NCBI GenBank assembly: GCA_030038095.1
Contig: JASHPK010000022.1
Location: forward strand, 1 to 34,262
Length of the DNA: 34,262 nucleotides
Origin: Thermoplasmata archaeon
GTDB taxonomy: Archaea; Thermoplasmatota; Thermoplasmata; Lutacidiplasmatales; UBA184
Direction of reading: 5' to 3'
Part shown: in pieces, positions 7,975 to 15,916 of the stretch
Layout of the letters: every line of letters starts with the position of its first letter
Position numbering within the stretch: the stretch's first letter is position 1
Program-made: the position numbers and the translations under genes
The notes under the pieces: generated by a model
The model's database searches: none
What the model was told of the DNA's origin: nothing
The model's input: only the letters and a program-made list of their open reading frames with translations

Positions 7975-9174
7975 ATGATCCCCGAGACTCCTCTGCCCAC
8001 TGAACTCCAGAGATCCGCCATCGTCATCGACACTCATGCCGACACCCCGCAGCGGTTCGTGGACGAGCAGTTCGACTTCGCCGGACCTCTGGGCGGCGGC
8101 CACCTCAACCTCGAGTCGATTCACCAGGGCGGCCTGAGCGCGGAGTTCTTCTCCATCTGGGCCGAGCCCAAACGGTACGAGGGGCAGTATGCCCGCCGTA
8201 CCCTCGAGCTGATCGACTCCGTCCAGCGTCAGGTGTCCCGTCACGCGGACCAGATGGCCCTGGTGACCAGCTCCCAAGGAATCGAGGAGGCGTATCGGAG
8301 CCACAAGTTTGCCGCCCTGATGGGCATCGAGGGGGGCCACTCGATCGAGAACTCGCTTGCCTTGCTGCGACAATACTTCGCGCTCGGCGTCCGCTACATG
8401 ACGCTCACCTGGTCGAACTCGAACGACTGGGCGGACTCCTCCGGCGATATAGACGACCCTTCCGTCCCGCACGCTCCGGAGGGCCTAACGAAGTTCGGCG
8501 AGGAGGTGGTCCTCGAAATGAACCGGCTCGGCATGATGGTGGATATCTCGCACGTGTCCGATCCGACCTTCTATCGCACGCTAGCCGTCAGCCATGCTCC
8601 GCCCATCGCCTCCCACTCGGGGGCGCGCTCGCTGTGCGACCACCCGCGCAACATGACCGACGACATGCTTCGTGCGGTGGCCGAGTTCGATCGGTCGGGT
8701 TCGAGGGGCGGGGTCGTCCAGGTCAATTTCTTCTCCGGATTCGTCTCCCAGGACTACTGCGACGCGTGGAAGGCGCTCCGGCCTGAGGTCGACCGGGTCG
8801 TCGCCGAAACCCAAGAACGAGCCAGGGCCGAGGGCCGCGAGTTCTCGGCCGCGGACGGGGAGCGGCTCCGACGTCGCTACATGGACAGGATCCCCCGCCC
8901 GCCGCTCTCCCAGCTCGTCGACCAGATCGATCACGTCGCCCAGGTGGCGGGCGTCGACCACGTGGGCCTCGGCTCCGACTTCGACGGGGTGACCGGTCAG
9001 CTCCCGGAGGGCCTCGATTCGGCCGCCGACCTGCCCAAGATCGCTCGGGCCCTGCTCGAGCGCGACTACTCCGCCGACGATTGCCGCAAGATTCTGGGGG
9101 GCAACCTGTTACGGGTCTTTCGAGAGGTGGAGACCGTCTCGACGGCGGGCCGGGACGGGGTCCACTCCCTGTAA
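7975..9174 (+). CDS. Membrane dipeptidase (renal dipeptidase), peptidase family M19
   Basis: A 399-residue binuclear zinc dipeptidase of the amidohydrolase fold, probably cytoplasmic since no signal peptide is seen. Family ligands are all visible: His21-x-Asp23 in DTHADT, the bridging Glu119 in GIEGGHS, His193 in DISHVS and His214 in ASHSGARS, followed by CDHPRNM, and the Asp335/Asp337 pair in GLGSDFDG near the substrate site. Length matches bacterial and archaeal M19 enzymes (350-400 residues). The family cleaves dipeptides, including those with D-residues or dehydro-residues. It is a single-gene unit with large gaps on both sides; the start is taken as the first ATG, eleven codons before the first strand. 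The C-terminal 10 residues are dispensable-looking. Confidence 0.93.
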   Translation: MIPETPLPTELQRSAIVIDTHADTPQRFVDEQFDFAGPLGGGHLNLESIHQGGLSAEFFSIWAEPKRYEGQYARRTLELIDSVQRQVSRHADQMALVTSSQGIEEAYRSHKFAALMGIEGGHSIENSLALLRQYFALGVRYMTLTWSNSNDWADSSGDIDDPSVPHAPEGLTKFGEEVVLEMNRLGMMVDISHVSDPTFYRTLAVSHAPPIASHSGARSLCDHPRNMTDDMLRAVAEFDRSGSRGGVVQVNFFSGFVSQDYCDAWKALRPEVDRVVAETQERARAEGREFSAADGERLRRRYMDRIPRPPLSQLVDQIDHVAQVAGVDHVGLGSDFDGVTGQLPEGLDSAADLPKIARALLERDYSADDCRKILGGNLLRVFREVETVSTAGRDGVHSL

Positions 9175-9678
9175 GGTCCCTCTTGCTTGTGGGCAGTAGC
9201 GCCTCACCGCGGTCGGAGGGGACTTGGTCCAAGGGCGGTTCCGACCCTCCCGGCAGAACGTGCAGTGAGCGTCAGAACCTCCGGCGTTTCGCAGGGCAAC
9301 GTGGCTGCCAGCACAGCCGGGTCCGAGCCCTGGTCCTTCTAGGGGGAACCGCCGCATACTACCTTTGGCGCGACATCCAGCAGACTCGTCGTCGGAAGCG
9401 AGACGGCCTTTCGAGCGCCGTTCGGGAGCACGCCTCCGGGCGGGAGATTCAACCTCGGGCGGACCAACGTCGGAAGTTGTAGTCGCGACGAGGACGGAGA
9501 ACGTATCCGGCCGGGGGTCCCCGTCCCGCTCCGGATCGGCGGCCCGGCGCGCACCCCGCATGTGGGACGGGCGGAGCCTCAGTACCGGGAGCGAGCGCTC
9601 TCCGGAGTCGACCACCCGCGACCGGCTCGGACCGAAGACGGAAGAATCGGCGTACTGCTGACCGGGGTGAGGCGTCGG
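9175..9678. other. Gene-poor interval between M19 dipeptidase and DUF1801 gene
   Basis: About 500 bp in which I see no supportable gene, RNA or repeat. Several open frames cross it on both strands, all dominated by Arg, Gly, Ser and Pro with no recognisable domain. A short hydrophobic stretch encoded near 9325-9370 on the plus strand is too short and lacks an appropriate start. Confidence 0.5.
9666..9674 (+). promoter_or_regulatory. Possible ribosome binding site for the DUF1801 gene
   Basis: GGTGAGG lies a few bases before the ATG at 9679 and supports that start over the upstream in-frame start at 9562. Confidence 0.4.
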
Positions 9679-10089
9679 ATGCGAACGAAGACACGAGAAC
9701 CACGGTCGGGGAGGTCTCCCTCTCAGGAGATCGACGAGATGATCCGGGGGACGGACGACTGGAGAGGGGAGACGTTAGCGAGGCTCCGACAAGCGATCCG
9801 GAGGGCCGATCCCACCATCGTCGAAGAGGTCAAGTGGAGAAAGCCCAGCAACCCCGACGGGGTTCCGGTCTGGTCCCGTGACGGAATCGTCTGCGTCGGT
9901 AACATTCTCAAGAGCGCGGTTCGGCTGACCTTCCCCCAAGGCGCCCAGATCCGGGACCCGAGGAAGCTCTTCAACACGAGACTCGAGAGTCGCACGGTTC
10001 GCGCGATCGACGTGCACGAAGGAGAACGCGTCACCGACAGCGACCTCAAGGCGCTGATCCGCCAGGCCGTGGAGTTGAATCGATCGTAG
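9679..10089 (+). CDS. DUF1801 (YdhG/YjbR-like fold) protein
   Basis: A 136-residue small cytoplasmic protein matching the DUF1801 pattern: an amphipathic N-terminal helix (EIDEMIRGTDDWRGETLARLR), the conserved PTIVEEVKWRKPSNPDGVPVW segment, the glycine strand IVCVGNILKSAVRLTF, and the C-terminal DSDLKALIRQAVELN helix. The fold is related to frataxin-like and phosphoribosyl-binding-like small domains; no biochemical role is established for the family. The start is the ATG at 9679 with a GGTGAGG element in front; a longer frame reaches 9562 but adds only basic low-complexity residues. Neighbouring genes give no functional hint. Confidence 0.82.
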   Translation: MRTKTREPRSGRSPSQEIDEMIRGTDDWRGETLARLRQAIRRADPTIVEEVKWRKPSNPDGVPVWSRDGIVCVGNILKSAVRLTFPQGAQIRDPRKLFNTRLESRTVRAIDVHEGERVTDSDLKALIRQAVELNRS

Positions 10090-10440
10090 CTCGTCGCGCT
10101 CTAGGCAACCCTCTTGACCCCCTGGAGGGCGAGCGCCACGGCCGGTCGGCGACCGGTTCGAAACCATGCTCCTCCCAAATGTGCAAGCCCGAGGGGGTCG
10201 ATTCGACCCAACCGGACCGTCGATCGGCATCCAGTCCTTCCTGGTTCAAGCTCCTCCCGGTCGGAGTCCGCTCCTCTTCTGCGCGTCGAAATCCCTCGGA
10301 CCCCGCATTTGGTCTTTCAGCCCCCACGGTACCGGTGATTCCGGGGCCCCCCGTCTCGCACCTAGGCTACCGAGCGTCGTCCTTGGAGGAGCGATCGAAA
10401 TCCGGCGCTCCCCACCCGTCCCGTGGTTCCTTCGTCCGGG
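10090..10440. other. Gene-free interval between convergent DUF1801 and cupin genes
   Basis: About 350 bp between two convergent stop codons. No domain-bearing frame, tRNA or clear terminator is seen; short C-rich runs occur near 10341-10350 (ggggcccc palindrome) and could act in termination, but there is no T-tract to support this. Confidence 0.5.
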
Positions 10441-10821
10441 TCAGATCCAGTCAGGGACGACGGTCCGCGCTCCACCGGCATCGCCCGTGTTCACAGTCGA
10501 CTTGCGTTCGATCAACATGACTTGGGCCTCCTTCCTCGCCACTGGCTTGTGTTCGACGCCGCGTGGAACGATGAAGAACTCACCCTCCCGCAGCGGAACC
10601 TCTCGGTCCCGAAGCTGAATCGTGAACTCGCCCTTCGTCACGAGGAAGAACTCATCCTCGTCCTCGTGCCGGTGCCAGACGAACTCTCCCTCGAACTTGA
10701 CCAGCTTGATGTAGAAGTCGTTGACTTCGCCCACGATCTTGGGCTTCCAGTATTCCGAGAACCGGGCGAACTTCTCCTCGAGGTTCACTTTGTCTTCCCG
10801 AGTGACTTGTCCTCCAGCCAT
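10441..10821 (-). CDS. Small cupin-domain protein
   Basis: A 126-residue single cupin barrel. Cupin motif 1 appears as His50-x-His52 followed by an acidic run ending in Glu57 (WHRHEDEDEFF) and motif 2 as PRGVEHKP with His91, which gives the complete 3-His/1-Glu metal site. The family covers isomerases, dioxygenases and sugar-binding proteins; small stand-alone cupins of this kind are common in archaea and the substrate cannot be told. The first 30 residues (Lys/Glu-rich helix) lead into the barrel. The ATG at 10821 lies 30 bp downstream of AAGTTATTT on the minus strand, consistent with leaderless transcription. The divergent neighbour is an alpha/beta hydrolase. Confidence 0.88.
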   Translation of the reverse strand: MAGGQVTREDKVNLEEKFARFSEYWKPKIVGEVNDFYIKLVKFEGEFVWHRHEDEDEFFLVTKGEFTIQLRDREVPLREGEFFIVPRGVEHKPVARKEAQVMLIERKSTVNTGDAGGARTVVPDWI

Positions 10822-10846
10822 ACTGCCCCCGGACTCGCTACTTCCG

Positions 10847-10855
10847 AAATAACTT
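10847..10855 (-). promoter_or_regulatory. Putative TATA box of the cupin gene
   Basis: AAGTTATTT on the minus strand is centred about 30 bp before the cupin ATG. It is one of the most A/T-rich stretches nearby. Confidence 0.5.
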
Positions 10856-11123
10856 GACTCCCCCGAAGCGTCCCCTCGGTCGGACCATCGGTGCGGGGAC
10901 GCGCCGTCCGACGCCCGCGTCCTCGGAGGGCAAGTCTGCCTCCTCCGCGCGAAGCGGACCCGGCAGCGCGATCGGGGTCACTCGAGGGCCTCCGACCGGC
11001 CCTAGGCGCGTTCCGAACGCGCAGCCGTCTCGCGGTTCAGCTGGCGTGACGCGCGCCGGAGAAGTCCTTGCAAGCGCCCGGGGGGACGGCATGGGCGACG
11101 GCGGGGAAAGTCGGAAGACTTTC
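10856..11123. other. Upstream region of the alpha/beta hydrolase, open but probably non-coding
   Basis: The hydrolase frame is open back to an ATG at 10854, but the 90 residues this would add are Pro/Arg/Ser/Gly-rich and match no domain. I see no TATA box with good spacing to the ATG at 11124, so how this gene is transcribed is unclear. Confidence 0.45.
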
Positions 11124-12029
11124 ATGTACCCGCGGCTCCCCACCCCGATGGCCGGCGACGCGACCAGCCCCGAGAGGTCGGTGTGCACTCCTCGACGCGA
11201 CTTGCCTCCTGGGGTGGAGGAGCGATTCGTCGACGCGGGGGGCGTCCGTTTCCGCTATCTCACGGGTGGCGACGGTGACGCGACCCCCGTTCTCCTGTTG
11301 CACGGATGGCCGACCTGGTCGGAAGTGTGGCTACGCGTCACACCGAGCCTCGGCACGCGGCATCCTTGGGTCGCGGTGGACCTGCCGTGCCAGAATCGAA
11401 GCTCGCTGCTCCCGGGCAGGGATCGAAATCTATCCGCCTACCGGCGGTCCCTCGTCGCTTTCGTCGATGCGCTGGAGATGCCTCGGCTCGCTCTCGTGGG
11501 CAATTCGATGGGCGGTACGCTCGCGGCGATGGTCGCTCTCGATCGTCCGGAACGAGTTTCCCGGCTCGTGTTGCTCGACGCGGCCGGGCTCACTCCAAGA
11601 CTGCCCGGTCGCACGGCACGCCTGTACCTGCCCTTCTTGCTCCCCTGCTACTTCCGAGCGCCGGGCCCGAACCACGTAAGGAAGCTGCTCACCAAGGCGG
11701 TCTTCCACGACCCCGGATTCGCCGACGATGCCTGGGTCTCGGCCATGGTCGCCGGTTGGAGTCCGAGGGATCGGAGGCGGGCGCTGATGGCCACAGCGTT
11801 CGCGCTGCGACTGCCCGACGCATCCGTGGCCTCCGAGCTCGGCCGGATTCGGGTCCCGACCTTGGTGATCTCGGGGCGCCAGGACGTTCAATTCCCATGG
11901 GCGTCCGCTCTGGAGGCCTCGCGCGGAATTCCGGGCGCCGTCTTCTCCGCGATCGACGGGGCCGGACATTTCCCGATGGTCGAGAAGCCGGTCGAGATCT
12001 CCGATTTGATCTCGAAGTTCCTGGTGTGA
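11124..12029 (+). CDS. Alpha/beta hydrolase
   Basis: A 301-residue alpha/beta hydrolase, probably cytoplasmic. Counting from the ATG at 11124: oxyanion-hole motif HGWPTW (60-65), nucleophile elbow GNSMGG with Ser128, acid Asp254 in SGRQD, and catalytic His282 in GAGHFP, giving an intact triad. A cap domain of about 90 residues (roughly 155-240) sits between strands 6 and 7. The layout is that of esterases, epoxide hydrolases and C-C bond hydrolases; lack of a second Asp nucleophile argues against epoxide hydrolase or dehalogenase. Starts at 11091 and 11148 are also possible. It is convergent with the MFS gene and has no co-directional partner. Confidence 0.87.
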   Translation: MYPRLPTPMAGDATSPERSVCTPRRDLPPGVEERFVDAGGVRFRYLTGGDGDATPVLLLHGWPTWSEVWLRVTPSLGTRHPWVAVDLPCQNRSSLLPGRDRNLSAYRRSLVAFVDALEMPRLALVGNSMGGTLAAMVALDRPERVSRLVLLDAAGLTPRLPGRTARLYLPFLLPCYFRAPGPNHVRKLLTKAVFHDPGFADDAWVSAMVAGWSPRDRRRALMATAFALRLPDASVASELGRIRVPTLVISGRQDVQFPWASALEASRGIPGAVFSAIDGAGHFPMVEKPVEISDLISKFLV

Positions 12030-12163
12030 CCGTCCGGGGCCCGGCGATCCACGATCGCGTTCTTGGTCGAGCCTGGGCCGATGGGCTGGTTGCCGGCTTC
12101 CTCCCGGCGCCCGGCCGGTCGTTCGTTTTCGCAGCGTGAAGTCTTCTCTCCGGCGCCACCCGG

Positions 12164-13720
12164 TCACGGATCGGCGTCCAGCTCGGCCGGCGATCGTCCA
12201 GCGTCGGCGCGAGGCTCGAGCTCGGCACCGGGCGCGTTGGCCGGACTCAGGTTCCCGGAGGACCAGGCGAGCACGGCCGTCACCGCGAGGATCGCGGCCG
12301 AGCCGAGCAGGGCCACGTGGATGCCGTTCAGGAACTGGCCGCCGACTCCTCCCACAAGATTCGTCGTCCCGAGGAACACCCCGTAGGCGACGTACCGGGG
12401 GATGCTCACGGAGGCGATGGTCAAGGTCAGCACGAAACTGAGCAACATGCCCATGTTGCCCAAAGTGCCGCGAAGTCCGCTGATCGATCCGAGCGCCGAT
12501 GGCGGCGCCCGGTTCATGATCGCCGAGCTGTTCGCCGGGTAGAACATGCCGGCGCCGATCCCCTGCGTCAGGGAGATCAGGGGGATCCATCCCAGCCACG
12601 AATTCACCGTGAGCGTCGAGTAGCCGAGGACCGTCACCACGAGCATGACGACTCCGAGCGACATCAGGACCCTGACGCCCAACCGGTCCACCTGCCGCCC
12701 GAAGTACGGACCGGCGATGGCCCCGACGATGTACCCCGGCACGAGCAGGAGGGAGGCGTCGAGGGGCGAAAGTCCCCGCAGCCCCTGCAGGTACATCGTC
12801 AGGAGGAAGATCACGGAAAGATACCCGATCGACAGGAAGAAGAGAGCCGAGAGGGAGAGTCCCAGCGCCCGGTTCCGGAGCAGGTGCAGGTCGATCATCG
12901 GCTGCGCCGCCCGCAGCTCGATCAGCGCGAACACGGGCACCAGCGCGAGGCCCGCGAGGACGTAGTCGAGGTTCAGGGCGGACGTCCCATACGACGCGAT
13001 CTCGATCGCGCCGTAGCAGATGAGGGCGAGCGCCGCCGAGAACACCACGAATCCCGGGAGGTCGAACTGGGCCCGGACCCGGCCGGTCCGAGGCAGGGTC
13101 CTCAACCCGAGGGCGATGGCGACGGCGCCGATGGGGAGATTGATGAAGAAGATGTACCGCCAGCCGATGAGGGAGGTAATCACTCCCCCGAGCAGGATGC
13201 CCAGGATCGCCCCGATGCTGTACCCGAGCACGATGAATCCAAATGCCCGTCCTCGGCGCAGGGCGGGGATGGCCGCCGTGATGACCGCCGGCGCGTTCGC
13301 CCAGAGCATCGCGCCCCCGATCGCCTGGACGCCGCGCGACGCGATGAGGAACTCCGTGCTCGGAGCGAACCCGCACATCGCGGATCCGACCGTGAACACG
13401 GCGAAACCGAGATTGTAGACGCGTCCGCGGCCGAGGACATCCCCCAACCGTCCCGCCTGCGTGGTGAGCACGGTGGTGACGAGGAGGTAGATGAGAATCG
13501 TCCAGATCACGGTCTCGAGGGGCGACGCGAGGTCCCGGGCCATCGTCGGGAGGGCGAGGATGACGATGGTGCTGTCGATGGCCACCATCAGCGTCCCGAT
13601 CGTGGTGAGCAGCACCACGCTCGCCTCGCGGCGGGCTTTGGTCGCCTCCGTCTCGGGAGGGCCCGCGACCTCGAACGGCGCGGCGCGAGATGCCGGTGCC
13701 ACGGACTCCGACGGCGCCAT
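12164..13720 (-). CDS. MFS multidrug exporter, DHA2 (EmrB/QacA, 14-helix) family
   Basis: A 518-residue membrane transporter of the drug:H+ antiporter-2 family. After a 32-residue hydrophilic N-terminus come 14 hydrophobic segments. Diagnostic motifs are the helix-1 Asp49-Ser-Thr (DSTIV) of DHA2 carriers, motif A GRLGDVLGRGR (90-100), and the helix-5 antiporter motif C, GYSIGAILGILLGG (166-179), followed by WRYIFFINLPIG. Known members export lipophilic cations, antibiotics or other amphiphiles in exchange for protons. The C-terminal tail (about 30 residues) is Pro/Ala/Glu-rich. No regulator of the TetR or MarR type is adjacent. An AGATAAG-type island about 38 bp upstream of the ATG may be the promoter. 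Confidence 0.93.
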   Translation of the reverse strand: MAPSESVAPASRAAPFEVAGPPETEATKARREASVVLLTTIGTLMVAIDSTIVILALPTMARDLASPLETVIWTILIYLLVTTVLTTQAGRLGDVLGRGRVYNLGFAVFTVGSAMCGFAPSTEFLIASRGVQAIGGAMLWANAPAVITAAIPALRRGRAFGFIVLGYSIGAILGILLGGVITSLIGWRYIFFINLPIGAVAIALGLRTLPRTGRVRAQFDLPGFVVFSAALALICYGAIEIASYGTSALNLDYVLAGLALVPVFALIELRAAQPMIDLHLLRNRALGLSLSALFFLSIGYLSVIFLLTMYLQGLRGLSPLDASLLLVPGYIVGAIAGPYFGRQVDRLGVRVLMSLGVVMLVVTVLGYSTLTVNSWLGWIPLISLTQGIGAGMFYPANSSAIMNRAPPSALGSISGLRGTLGNMGMLLSFVLTLTIASVSIPRYVAYGVFLGTTNLVGGVGGQFLNGIHVALLGSAAILAVTAVLAWSSGNLSPANAPGAELEPRADAGRSPAELDADP

Positions 13721-13990
13721 CGAACCTTGGACGGCGTCTCACCCGCGGCTGCGCAGATAAGCCGACTGTCGCGCAATAACCTACAGGTCACTGTTCGACG
13801 GCCGCGACCGTGCGTTTCTCGCGGACACGATGACACTTCATGCCGGCCGGCACGGCCCTCTCGGGCGGCGGGCTACCCGCCCGGTCGAGTGCGCGATCCT
13901 CGCGAAGCTCGCGCGCCGGGTTCCGGCCATGGCGGGCTCACCGCGACGCCTCACCGGGACGACCGATTCGGCCGCTTACGCTCGATCGGT

Positions 13991-15499
13991 CTATGGGGCA
14001 CACGCCCCGAGGGCGGCGCCATCGTACGTCACGGAATCGATCACGTTGAGGTCGTAGTTGATCACGGAGCTCGAGATCGGGGCGTAGAAGAGCGGCGCCG
14101 AGTACGACTGGCCCGCCGCCGACACGATCCAGCTCAGGAAATCCACGAGCGCTTGGGCGTGGGCCATGGAGTACGAGGAGCCGTACGCCTCACCGAGGTC
14201 GGAGTAGACCAACACGTAGGTGTAGGTGACGATCGGATAGTCGCCCGGGCCGGGGGCATCCAGCACGGACACATTGTACCAGGTTCCTCCGGGCGTAGGA
14301 AAGAGGACCCTCGCGTCCGAGAGGGCGGATTCCGTGTCCGCGAGGTCGGCCAGGATGTAATTCCCGGCCGGGTTCTGGACCGCGCCGTACGGGATCGCAT
14401 CCGAGAGCGCGTACGACAGATCGACATAGCCGATCGAGTCCGGCATCGATTGTACCGCCTCGGTCATTCCCGAGCTACCCTTCGCCCCGACGCCGATGGA
14501 CGGCCAAAAGAGGGAGAGACCCCGGCCCACCGTGCTGTTCCACGTCGCGTTCGACTTCGAGAGATAGCTGGACCAGACGAACGTGGTGCCGCTCGCGTCG
14601 GATCGGTGGACCGCAACGATGGTCGCGTTGGGCAGGACCACCCCCGGATTGACCGCCTGAAGCGCGCTGTTGTTCCAGTTGGTGATGTCCCCGAGGTAAA
14701 TCCCGGCCAGTATCTGTCCCGTGAACTTGAGGGGATTGCTCACCGAGGGCAGATTGTAAATCGGAACGACGGCCCCGGCGGACTCCGGGAACGTGAACAG
14801 GCCGGGTGCCGGTTCCGTCGCGACCTCCGACGGACTGAGCGGTGCGTCAGTCGCGCCAAAGTCGATGGTCTTCTCGATTATGTCGGTGATGCCTGCGCCG
14901 CTCCCCTCGGCGAGGTAATTTACCGTGCTGTTCGTGTACGCGAGCGCCCACGCGTTCATCAAAGGCGCGACCAGGGTCGAGCCCGCCCCGTTCAAGGTCA
15001 GCCCGGCGGGGACGGAACAGCTCACTTCCTTCGCGGTGACGATGATCGAGACATTGGCCGACTTTGATTCGCTGTTGCCCGTCGCGGTCACCGTCAGGTT
15101 CCCGGTCAGGTTGGTGGTGCCGGAGGTGAACTGGACCGTCTCTCCTGACGTGGCGTTCAATGCCCCGAGCGCCCCGGGGGAGACAATCCAGGAGTACGTG
15201 ACCCCACTCGGGATGACGGCCCCGGACTGGTTCCATGCGAGAGCCCTGAAGTCCTGTTGTTGACCGAATCCGAGCTTCACACTCGCGGGCGAAATCGAGA
15301 CGAGCACCGGTGAACAGCCGGTGCAGGCTTTGGGGGTCCCGCTCGTGGACTTACCGTGCGAAGGCAGTAGGAAGGGAATCGCTATGGCGGATACCAGGAC
15401 CACCGCGGCGATTCCCACGGCCAATATTACGATCTGGAGGCGAGTGAATCTGGCTGGAGACGCCGGCGATGTGGTCGAGGATCCCGCTGCGGGCGGCAT
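13991..15499 (-). CDS. pstS: PstS-like phosphate-binding protein tethered to the membrane, with Ig-like domain
   Basis: A 502-residue extracytoplasmic protein: N-terminal signal anchor (helix about residues 21-43), a CTGC motif just after it, an Ig-like (Big_2-type) domain at about 62-145, and a PstS-type periplasmic binding domain from about 155 to the end. The PstS landmarks are LNGAGSTLVAPL at its start, the phosphate-binding Thr/Ser-rich GSGAGI and DFGATDAPLS segments, GDITNWNN, and VAVHRSDASGTT. PstS delivers phosphate to the PstCAB importer, but no pstC, pstA, pstB or phoU is in the window. The frame is open to 15763, yet the first 88 residues would be Ser/Arg-rich; the ATG at 15499 is chosen because a perfect CTTAAG lies 28.5 bp upstream and because the hydrophobic anchor then falls at a normal distance from the start. 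Confidence 0.88.
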   Translation of the reverse strand: MPPAAGSSTTSPASPARFTRLQIVILAVGIAAVVLVSAIAIPFLLPSHGKSTSGTPKACTGCSPVLVSISPASVKLGFGQQQDFRALAWNQSGAVIPSGVTYSWIVSPGALGALNATSGETVQFTSGTTNLTGNLTVTATGNSESKSANVSIIVTAKEVSCSVPAGLTLNGAGSTLVAPLMNAWALAYTNSTVNYLAEGSGAGITDIIEKTIDFGATDAPLSPSEVATEPAPGLFTFPESAGAVVPIYNLPSVSNPLKFTGQILAGIYLGDITNWNNSALQAVNPGVVLPNATIVAVHRSDASGTTFVWSSYLSKSNATWNSTVGRGLSLFWPSIGVGAKGSSGMTEAVQSMPDSIGYVDLSYALSDAIPYGAVQNPAGNYILADLADTESALSDARVLFPTPGGTWYNVSVLDAPGPGDYPIVTYTYVLVYSDLGEAYGSSYSMAHAQALVDFLSWIVSAAGQSYSAPLFYAPISSSVINYDLNVIDSVTYDGAALGACAP

Positions 15500-15524
15500 C
15501 CTGAACGTGGATGGACTTCGGCCC

Positions 15525-15530
15525 CTTAAG
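15525..15530 (-). promoter_or_regulatory. TATA box (CTTAAG) of the pstS-like gene
   Basis: CTTAAG is centred 28.5 bp before the ATG at 15499, the exact spacing expected for a leaderless archaeal transcript. Confidence 0.6.
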
Positions 15531-15884
15531 CTTGAGGAGGGGCTCGCCGGGGCCGCGGCGATCCATCCCTCATCCGTCTCGCCGGTATCGCGGGAGTGGA
15601 CTCCGATCGACGCGGACGTACCACTCGAAGGGACCTCCCGTCCGGCGGTTAGCCTCCGTAGACTATCGGGGTCGTTATAGGAGTGAGGTGATCGGCCGGC
15701 GGATGACCGCCGTTGGACCACCTCCCCAGAGGGATTCCGACGGTATCCAATGACGAAGCTCATCCGGCGGACCCGCAGAACGGACCCTCGAGCGCCTCGA
15801 CCGCCAAGCTCGACTCCGAATGAGCCGGGGAGCTCGGTCCTGCTTGACCGTCTCCAGCGAGTCCCGTGAACGGTGAACGGCGGA
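15531..15884. other. Divergent intergenic region between pstS-like and urocanase genes
   Basis: About 350 bp between two divergent promoters. Open frames here are extensions of the two genes and carry no domain. I see no operator palindrome strong enough to report. Confidence 0.5.
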
Positions 15885-15885
15885 A

Positions 15886-15891
15886 GCTAAG
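15886..15891 (+). promoter_or_regulatory. Putative TATA box of the urocanase gene
   Basis: GCTAAG is centred 28.5 bp before the ATG at 15917. It is a weaker TATA variant, but the spacing matches that of the other leaderless genes. Confidence 0.4.
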
Positions 15892-15916
15892 ACGACCCAG
15901 AGCGGTGACCGGATCG

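Noticed and set aside
12317-15067. Very long open frames opposite real genes (also 15887-17698, 20962-22944, 11430-13742)
   Set aside because: They lie antisense to genes with clear families, are rich in Arg, Gly, Asp and His with no domain, and arise from the high GC content of the opposite strand.
15500-15763. 88-residue N-terminal extension of the PstS-like protein
   Set aside because: Low-complexity Ser/Arg sequence ahead of the signal anchor, and a well-placed CTTAAG promoter supports the ATG at 15499.
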